A DNA stretch of 64,000 bases from Chaetoderma sp. LZ-2023a (taxonomy: Eukaryota; Mollusca; Caudofoveata; Chaetodermatida; Chaetodermatidae): positions 40,989,781-41,053,780 of the forward strand of contig CM067373.1 of the NCBI GenBank assembly GCA_034401795.1. The letters run 5' to 3'. This document shows positions 55,205-64,000 of the stretch, one piece after another. The notes beneath the pieces were generated by a model, which had not been told where the DNA came from, ran no database searches, and worked only from the letters and a program-made list of their open reading frames with translations. Every line of letters begins with the position of its first letter. Position 1 is the first letter of the stretch. A program made the translations under genes and the position numbers.

Positions 55205-58200
55205 TTAGCGGCGGCTACGTCGCCTTATAACTGCCTCTATACGATCGATGAAGTCATCGTACAGGGCGCGGCCGAATGCGCCAATCCTGAGCCGTTTGCT
55301 GTCAAACTCGACTTCCGGCGCATGGCTGCGCTTGCGCATAAAGTAACGAGGCATTGGCAGCGTTTCCATTGGTTCCGGCACACTCTCAGGTACTTCCTCC
55401 GAGCTGTCCATCACCACCGGCTGAGGAGTCACGTGAGTTTCCATCGGTGACTCATGGTTTCGAGTCTCACCCGTACCTGGTTGACTGATGTTACTATCAA
55501 CCATCCTACCCCTCTTGCTCACCCCTGGCTCGTTGTTAGAAGCCTGTCGCTTCCTACGAGCTCTCTTACCAAGGGTCGCCTTAGGGTCGGATTCTGGCCC
55601 ATCTTCGGACCTTGGGAGCATCATCTCCCTTGGATGATGGCTATCTTTCGTACCTTTTGCAGGGTTACGAACATGGCGTGCCCGTACCTTGTCCCAGCAC
55701 ATTTCTGAGTCGACTACATGTAACTTAGATATGTTTAGTACGCGCACCTTCCCAGACCTTTGATGCCGGACGTGAGCCACTGGCCCATTGACCTTAAAGA
55801 TCTCATATTCGGGGTCACTGTGAGAGGTCAATTTCATGCGTTCCTCCGCCTTTACGACCACCGAATCACCCACCTTGAATACACCAGCGTTTGCACGCTT
55901 GTCAATCTGCACACGGTGGACCTCACGAGACCTAGCCGTTTCCATACGAGCGCGCAGTAGGGCATTGTTGAGACAGGTCAGTCTCTTACCCAGATCCTGC
56001 GATGCGTCTACGGAAATAGCAAACGGCAGTCTTGCCCATCGACCGTAGGTTAGATAAAATGGCGTATATCCTGTCGTGGAATGATGAGTACTGCGATACG
56101 CGGTTAACGCCGCACCCAATTCATCCTCCCACGCGCGAGAAGCATTGTTAACCCCTTTCTGGATTAAGTCCTTAAGGGTCCGATTGAACCTCTCGGTACG
56201 CCCATTGGTTTGTGGGTGGTAGGGACTCGATCTCCTATGGTCGATCCCATGTTCTCTAAATCGCTCTTCTAGTGACTTAGAGCAGAACTCTCTTCCCTGA
56301 TCGGTTATCACAATCTCAGGGACACCATGACGTGCGACGTACTCGTTGAAGAATTTGTCCTCAACGTTTTGCGACGTCTTAGCCGGAATCGGATACGCTT
56401 CTGCCCACGCAGAACAGTGATCGACTATCGTCATGATATACACATTAACTTTACTCGACTCTAACAGTGGACCTATTAAATCCATGCCGATTATCTGACT
56501 CGGATAATTAGCCATGGGCATCTCACTGTACCTTGGTCGGGTAGTGACGGGTCTGTTGACCTGGCACGTCGTACACGTCTCTAGCATACATACCACGTCT
56601 CTCCTTAAAGACGTCCATACAAACGAATCTCTTACCATACCGATGGTCTTTTGCAGACCTTGGTGACCGGCTCGTTCGTGAGCCATCCGGAGCACTTTCT
56701 CACGGTACGGGGTAGGTAACATGATTCTGGGGTACTCAGCATCCAACGCTGAAGGCGTAATTAAAGAATATAAAATACCGTTCTGGACCATATACTCCTC
56801 CGGGGTGTTCTTGAACAACTCCGGGTATTCCTTGGTCTGCTCGGCACACAACTCGTCGTAGGGAATGTCGAATACCTCGAGAGGGACATGCGGTAACGCA
56901 CCCTCGTCTACATCCGGTATGACAAAGTCGCCTGTGTCTAAGGTGGCGATTTCCACTGGACGACGCAACCTGGACAACATGTCCGCTCGAATATTCTTCG
57001 AGCCTTGGATGTATTCAATCCCACATCCGTACTCGGCAATCAGCACCGCCCAGCGCTGCACTTTCGTGTTCTTAACTTCTCCCACAAACAAACTCTTCAG
57101 GGGTTTGTGATCAGTATACACGGTGAACTGCGCGCCAAATAGATAAGGCCTAAGCTTCTTCAATGCATATATCACAGCATAAGCTTCCTTTTCTATCACG
57201 GGCCAGTTTAGCTGACTGTCCTTCAGGGTCGAGCTTACATATTGTATCACTCGTTCTATACCCTTACCATCTACCTGTACCAATATCGCACCTATCGCAT
57301 AGCTAGACGCGTCAGTGTAAAGCTTATATGGAGCATTTAAATTCGGATAGGCGAGAACCGTCTCACTACACAGCAAGTTTTGTAATTTCTTAAACGCTTG
57401 CTGTTCCTCCTTACCCCATTCAAAATGTTTATATTTCTTAGTCAATTCTATCAAAGGCTTAGCAATTTCGGCATAGCCTTGCACACAAGAGCGGTAATAA
57501 CCTGTAGCTCCAAGGAAACTTCTCACCTCACCCACATCGCGTGGCGGTGACATTTCTCTTATGACCTTGACCTTCTGAACCTGAGGAGCCACCCCTTGTG
57601 CCAAAACACGATACCCTAACAAGTCCACAGACTTACGGGCAAATTCGCATTTCTTTTTCTTAACCTGTAAATTGTATTCTCGGATCCTACGCATAACCTT
57701 ACTCAAATGATGTGCATGCTCAGCCGGATTTCCCGAATATCCGACTACATCATCGACAAAAACATGCAAATATTTTCCCACGAATTCTCGGAAAATATCG
57801 TTCATTGCCCTCTGAAATACGGCACCTGAGTTGCAAAAACCAAACGGCATCCGAACAACCTTCACTACAAACGAACGCTGTTTTCTCTATGTCTTGGCTG
57901 TCCATCGGTATCTGCCAATAGCCAGACTTCAAGTCCATAGTCGAAAATATCGTTGCGCCGCGCATCGAGTCAAAAATATCAGTTATATTCGGTAATGGAT
58001 AACTGTCTTTGCGACATACAGAATTCAACTTCCTGTAGTCAACACAAAACCTCGTGTCCCCATCCTTCTTGGGCACTAACGTAATGGGCGACGCCCAGGG
58101 TGACGATGACGGCCTTATGACGCCCGCTGCCAGCATTTCAGCCACTTGATTTTTGACTATATATTGCTTGGCAAGCGGTAGACGGTAGGCTTTCTGCCTT

Positions 58201-58760
58201 ATAGGAAACGCATCTCCTGTTGGTACAGTACACTTCACTTTGGGGACCAATCCTAAAGTGTTTGGACGAGCCGTATCAAAGTTATCCGCAAAGTCCTCAA
58301 GCACTTTGTCGATAGCTTTATACCCGGTCGTTTCTTTACAACTCTCATACACATAATTTGTCTGTTCCCTATAGGGATATTCAAAGGGATATATCTGGCC
58401 AAACCATACCACTACTTTGGCCCGATAGTCAATCTTTGCATTTCCCAAGTGCAAAGCATCCGCACCCAGCAAACATTCATGCTTCATTCTCGCTACCACC
58501 GTACTCGGAATAGGTTGGGCATTATTAAATTTTACCTGGGTCTCCCCCAAAAGTTCTATTGGGGAACCATTTACTGCCAAGAGCGTCTTCGCCCTTTTTA
58601 ATGGCCTAGCATTCAACATGCTACGCCATATATCCTTGTGAATCAAGGACGTACTAGCACCAGTATCCACTAAGGCATGCAAGTACTCACCCTGATCCGT
58701 TGGACCGTTTTTATCTAATCTTAGACGGATTAGAAACCGCTCGGTCGGTATGCTTACCAA
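55205..58760 (-). pseudogene. Pol region of Ty3/Gypsy copy 2
   Basis: Counterpart of 34259-37814, with protease, reverse transcriptase, RNase H and integrase landmarks in the same order. Confidence 0.93.
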
Positions 58761-60176
58761 CGGTCTCCTCCGTCCTTGTTTAACGAAGGGCTCCTTCGTC
58801 CATTAACCACTTCCGCGTAACTGTCCCGGCGGGAGGACGAATTGTGTCCGATACCGTATGAATAACGGCCCATTTCATCTGTCCCCTCACCGGTCAACAC
58901 AAAACCGTCGCGGTCTTCATACTCGTCCCGATCACGAAACTGATTATTCATGTCCTTTCGGAGGTTACGCGAACAGTCACGGGGTGTTACGCTCTTCTCC
59001 TGCTGCTGTCGGTCGACGATGCCGATGTTCATGTCCTCGGTGCGTGGTCGCTTGATGGCCCTTCGTGTGGGTGGACCCTGTTGCTGGCCCCATGCGGGAC
59101 CATTCTGCGGCGGACCGCTTGATGGGCAGTCCCTCACGTAGTGGCCGTCTTTGCCACACCCGAAACATTTTATTGTTACGGCAGGAGTCGTCTGCCGACT
59201 CATGTACGCCCCAAAACAATTCTGGGCCGTGTGTCCTTCTCTTCCGCAACTAAAACATGTTACGGGCGGTGGTCGTCGCGGTTGCTTGGGACGCGGGGCA
59301 GGCTTCCGGGCGACTTCCTCTCGCGGCTGCATTGCCTGACGGCAAGGTTGTGGCGCGCTTCCTGATTATCCTTTTGCTTAGCCGTTTATCACTTAATCCC
59401 TTCAGATATATTCCCAATATAGTACGGCGGTTGTCGTCATTCTCTGTGGGATAAGCTCGGCTGCTAAGCTCCTTGTACCTTCTGTTAAAGGTAATAATGG
59501 TTTCATTGGGCCGTTGTCGCACTCCTTCCAGATCATACTTGATCCGTTCTCCTTCGTTTGCTGACACAAAGTTCAGCGTGATGTAGTCTCGAAATTCATC
59601 GAAGGAGACATTCTCTCTCACCTTCCCCACCAAGAACCCATCAATGGCTCTCGACAATTGTCCTCTGGCTGCCCGTGTTATGATATAGGCAGGTACACCA
59701 TCAAGCCGTCCCTCGTTTGCTACCCATGCTCGTCGAGTCTCGTCGAGGAAGGTTCTCACCTCCTCCGCACCACTCCGTCACATGGTTGTATGCGGTAAAT
59801 CGTGACCTGGATCTCCCTCCAGTACACCCGCTCGGCTTCCCGACGGTTGCTGCTATCTATAATGGCCCCTGCCATCGCTATGCCCATTGCCTGCATAGCG
59901 GCGATGGTTTCTGGTCGAAGCTGGTTGCCCACTGGTATCACCATGGGTGGCATAGTTGGGTCAGCGGGTCTCTTGGGTCCCATCGCCATGCTATCTCTAG
60001 TTATAATGAAGGTCAATAACGATTTTTCGGAGACAGGGTTGCTCGGGGCAGACTATCTCGGTGGTGATTCTGGTGCTGTCGGCCAACTTAGCCGCCTCTA
60101 GGAATGTCTTTATACGGTCCGCTACGTCGTTTAATACGATGGCTGAATTGGAGAGCGGCGTCTCCGGTCGGGCCAT
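58754..60176 (-). pseudogene. Gag region of Ty3/Gypsy copy 2
   Basis: Counterpart of 37808-39230, with the capsid-like region and two CCHC zinc knuckles. Confidence 0.85.
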
Positions 60177-60223
60177 ATACTAGTTACTCACGGTTGACTC
60201 CGGATCCTGGCTGGTGAATCCAC

Positions 60224-62577
60224 TGAAGATTTCTGATGTCTATCCTGTTTCTATGCTACGCACATGTTTTCATGAAGTATACTTGATTATGAGATCTCTT
60301 CCGTTTTGGGTAAGGTTTGTATGTAAGGTTGCTGCGACAACCAACCTTACCGAGAATGAAAGAAATAGATATCAGCTCGCCTCGTTTATAGATGAACTTT
60401 AACGATACTTGTATTTGATATCCGGGCCTGATCTGACTGATTACTAGAACTTGCAGGTAAGCTACGGTGATCTTCCGTAGTCTCCAGAGTCAACAACAAA
60501 CTATGTGCCAAACTTTTGCCTTGTACTTATATCACAAGGTGATCGTTTTATTCGCTAATTTTAACTGTATAATGAACCTACAAAGTCGGTAACTTTTACT
60601 GTTACCAGTTTACGTATTTACGACAAATTTATTTAAATATTTTCCTAATCTTTCACAATGAACTAGCATTACTCCCAGCTGCTCTGGTTTGCTATACTAT
60701 TCAAGCTAACTCTTTTCTACTTAAAGCCATTCGGAAAGAGCGTTTCACAAGGTGCGAGGCGGACCGGATCCCGACTGAAAGTTAAAGTTTCCCTTTTATA
60801 CCATCTCAGTTTTTATATCTTGTTGTTCCCTAAAATTCCAACTGCTTCCCATGACAGAATGACCTATGCTTGTTTGACAACAAGTTTCGAACCGTGTACC
60901 TAACGTCTATGAATCTGTCAGAATGTCGAATGATCGGCAGACAAGTTACCATTCCTTTTATCCTGACTGATTACTTTTCGGCTAACGTTTATGAATCTGT
61001 CAGAATGATGAATGATCGGCAAACAAGTTACCATTCCTCCTAGCCTGACTGTTTACCTTTCGGCTCATTTTCTCAAGCTTTCGTGAGAATATAGATCGCT
61101 ATCGTAACTAACTACGTCCGTACGTCATATTTAATCCGATTCCGGCTAGCCGCTAATCATTTTGTCAATTTGGTAATGTGTACCTCGTCTGACAATGTAT
61201 GCATATCCCACGCTGATAATGTACGTATTCCTCTTACAAGGACGCTATGGACGGTACCAGTTATCCAGTGCTAATAATATATATCCAAATAATAAATATA
61301 TATCCAAATAATAAGATGCTGGTAATGCATCTAAGTATAGATGATGATGATCATTGCTAGTAACCGCTGTTCGGTACATCTTAATATACATGGTGACATA
61401 GTCTATTATAGAGCTGCGCGATATACCGATACCATATTTAAAACCGATATCCTGCACTGACGGTTTAATAACCGATTATAAAAAATAAATATCGAAAAAC
61501 CGAATATGAACATATTTTCGGTTTTTCGTATCAGGATTGTTAAAAATAAAAGATACTAACGAGTATGAAAATCGTAATGAATAATAATGGCCATACTTTC
61601 CATTAAGCTATGTTCGGGGCAACTAATAATTGAACGTGGCCCCGATTGCGCATATTGTGTAACTCCATGTAACTCGCTGCACGCCGAGAGAAATCAAGCA
61701 GCGAATTAATTAAATAAATATCCACTCGTCTTTTCTCTGGTAGTCTCAGATAAATTTGCAATATAAAACACAATACTAAAGTGGGAATTTGTCATTAAAA
61801 TTTGTATGGGGAAAACCTTTCTAAACAACGGCATCCATTTTATTTACGTCACCGGCTAATTAACATAATGCAAAGTCGTCCCAACACTAAATCGCCAGAT
61901 TGCATCAAAATCTCGCCAATAACTATAATGCTGATTAGGATATAATTTTAAATAAAATTATTACTCAAACCGTTTTTAAAACGTTGTCTTCTATACACAA
62001 TATCATATTAACTTATGAAATTCGCGATCGCAATATTACAGTTAATATTTTCTTCAAGGCATGATTTCGTTCTCGGGTCGAATTGGAAATGAAAGAAGAA
62101 AGGGAGATAATTACATCATAATTAATTACAATCGCGTGATTTACGTCTTTTCGCAACCTGTTTTGCTGATTTATGATTAATTTTGACAAAATAAACGATG
62201 TTTATTTAACTGTGCGTAATATTTAAGCGGTCTACTTAATAATTTCACTCCCGCGATGATGGATATTATAAGGTATGTTAAGCTTTAAAGGCGTAAAACG
62301 TTACGAATGTATCAGGGCATGAAAATACGCTCTGTTTTCGTGCTAATTTTTATCATTTAAATTTTTTGTTTCATGTCCATAAAAACCGATATTCGGTTAA
62401 AACCGATATGAAAAGTCATATCGAAACCGATATGGCTGTAAGCCAAACCGCGCAGCCCTAGTCTATTAGCTCGCCTGGTATTCACATCTGAATTTTGAAT
62501 TTTTACTCGGGACTTACTCGTACATATAAGATGTCCAGCGGGGTCATGACTTCCCACAAGACAATCCCATATCTACA
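60224..62577 (-). repeat. Right LTR (5' LTR) of Ty3/Gypsy copy 2, with nested hAT element
   Basis: Counterpart of 39278-41631, including the 82-base tandem pair and the insertion at the same base. Confidence 0.95.
61409..62460 (+). mobile_element. Non-autonomous hAT-type element, copy 3 (duplicate of copy 2)
   Basis: Same 1052 bases and same gtctatta flanks as 40463-41514. It was copied with the block, so it is not an independent insertion. Confidence 0.95.
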
Positions 62578-62911
62578 ACATGATTGTTGCTTTTTGACAT
62601 GTTTTAAATAAGTTCAAGTAAAGAACACTGTGAAGTAGAATAGTGTTGACAGGCAGCAAATTCTGGATGTCCGGTACTAAGTAGCTGGTACCTGACAAAG
62701 TGTTGGACACTGTTGAAAAAGTTATTTCCAGGCCTGAGAAAATAACTTCTTTACAATGTAAATTGTATTCTGTCAAATATTTTGAAATTATTAGTGCAGC
62801 AGATGTTGCTGTCATCAGTAATGGCTACATGTCAAATTATTTTGGAAATATTCTGCAACTTTCTCTGTATGGCTACCATGATAGTAAGACATTTTTCAAG
62901 GAAATAATTAA

Positions 62912-63104
62912 CCATTTAATGTTAAAAAATGGACAGAAAATGCTGATATATGCTGACCAAGAAGACAATTTTTGAGAATTACAACTAGAATCGATCCAGT
63001 CATTGCAATAGTAAAATTTAAGAATTAACCTTAAATTTCTCTACAAATGGACATTTCTCATTTCCACTGCAGAGACCATTTCAGTAGGCTTGACCAGTAC
63101 AGGG
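62912..63104. mobile_element. Foldback MITE, TTAA family, duplicate of 41966-42158
   Basis: TTAA-flanked copy carried within the duplicated block. Confidence 0.6.
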
Positions 63105-63490
63105 TTAAACCGTACAGAACAAATATGAGAAATATGTTATGATGTATGGAATACTTTGTTGAACATTTTGAAATTAACTTCATTGGGAGCTGTTGATCTA
63201 TGTCAGCAACATATTTCAGGCAAGTTAATTTCAACATACACAGCTTCTCGATGGAGTTGTATATTTAATTTGAAAATCTCAGGGGTTAAATGGATACGAC
63301 TTGGAATTTGTGAATGTACACCTAGCTTAAGTAGCTTTGTCCCTTTTCCTGTTACATGTTAGTTGCTAATTGCAGTTTATTCTCAAAATCAATAAACTGA
63401 TGTGATAATCATTTTGCTTATTCTCTACGTGTTACATGTATGTATACAGTTTTGACCAACCCTTAAATTAAACAGAATTATCAATTGGCT

Positions 63491-63661
63491 ATGTAATTTC
63501 CTCAAAAGTGCTTAAGGGCTTGTGCTTAAGCCCTTTGCAAAGGGTTTGTGCTTGTGCTTGTGCTTAAGCTCTTTGAAATCAGGGAGGGCTTGTGCTTAAG
63601 CCCTTTTTAAGTGCAAGGGCTTGTGCTTAAGCCCTTTCAAAAGTACTTCGCCCCATGCCTG
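63491..63661 (+). repeat. AAGCCCTT-rich element, duplicate of 42545-42715
   Basis: Copied with the block; same 'gggcttgtgcttaagccctt' words. Confidence 0.65.
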
Positions 63662-64000
63662 CTTAGCACTCCGATGTCAATATTCTAACTTTTGCTATGT
63701 AAATAACAAAGAAACTGGTATACATTTTTCAATAGTTTGGTTGATGATGTTGCTGTCTATGACAGCAACATCCTCTAACAAATTTGCCAAAAAATCTACA
63801 CCAGATCATCTTTTAATTTAATATGAAAATTAAAAATTCTGCCATCAGAGTAGCAAGGGTTAACACTGATTTGTGGAAATGCTGTGGTGCAGATGGGTGT
63901 TCCCCGCATCAGCTACGGTATGCCACCTACACTCATGGTGACACCATGCTGCACCTGGCATTTGGTTATATGTTGACTTGTGGAGGCCATAGTTGGTCTG

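Larger units (their letters stand above)
52375..62577 (-). mobile_element. Env-bearing Ty3/Gypsy fossil, copy 2, left LTR incomplete
   Basis: Same order and family as 30522-41631, but only the inner 401 bases of the left LTR are present (52375-52775). It is carried in by block duplication, not by separate insertion: the right flank and the nested hAT element are shared with copy 1. It differs from copy 1 at only a handful of positions, and reads as broken to about the same degree. Confidence 0.95.
52375..64000. repeat. Large duplicated block, copy 2
   Basis: Near-identical to 31429-43052 and continuing to the window edge. At the left junction the two sequences share tccgta, so the exact break lies within a few bases. 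It contains the Ty3/Gypsy fossil copy, its nested hAT element, a TTAA MITE, the AAGCCCTT element and the same flank. Confidence 0.97.

Noticed and set aside
52375-62577. Second independent Ty3/Gypsy insertion
   Set aside because: The right flank, the nested hAT element and its target duplication are shared with copy 1, so it came with the block duplication.

Overview
The window looks like repeat-dense, AT-rich, non-coding nuclear DNA from an invertebrate. A marine lophotrochozoan, probably a mollusc, is my best guess. The grounds are spliced, eukaryote-type transposase exons, many interspersed repeats whose ends carry GCTCACYTGGCYC...GTGAGC hairpins (a repeat type I associate with bivalves), env-bearing Ty3/Gypsy and DIRS-like fossils, and long minisatellites. 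I recognise no certain host gene. The best host-like candidates are a short GC-richer stretch near 27.8-28.3 kb and one zinc-finger exon at 44.5 kb, and the latter may itself belong to a hAT transposon.

Layout. 1-3.7 kb: a TIR element with 63-bp inverted ends, then the 3' part of a hAT transposon with a large transposase exon. 3.7-10.9 kb: several families of 170-200 bp modules, plus a LINE tail split by a 1.05-kb non-autonomous hAT element with a perfect 8-bp target duplication. 11.4-19.1 kb: four unrelated minisatellites (about 40, 33, 42 and 16 bp units) and a GTG-rich tract, interleaved with foldback elements. 19.2-30.5 kb: a TTAA-flanked foldback family, an apparently whole Tc1 element (22842-24498), more module repeats, and long stretches where I see nothing.

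30.5-41.6 kb holds an env-bearing Ty3/Gypsy fossil on the minus strand with both LTRs. Its right LTR carries another 1.05-kb hAT-type insertion. A block starting inside its left LTR (31429) and running past the flank to at least 43052 is repeated almost base for base at 52375-64000, where the window ends. Between the two copies (43.05-52.37 kb) lie GGTC-type and CTAG-type simple arrays, a zinc-finger exon, two inverted copies of a hAT-like non-autonomous element, a small inverted-repeat element and a DIRS-like tyrosine-recombinase fossil with a gag-like region but no visible reverse transcriptase.

Order of events from nesting and divergence: Ty3/Gypsy insertion (LTRs differ at about 16 sites, near 1.2%), then the hAT-type insertion into one LTR, then the block duplication (about 15 differences by eye over 11.6 kb, near 0.1%). 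The last step is either very recent or an assembly or haplotype artefact. The sequence alone cannot separate those.
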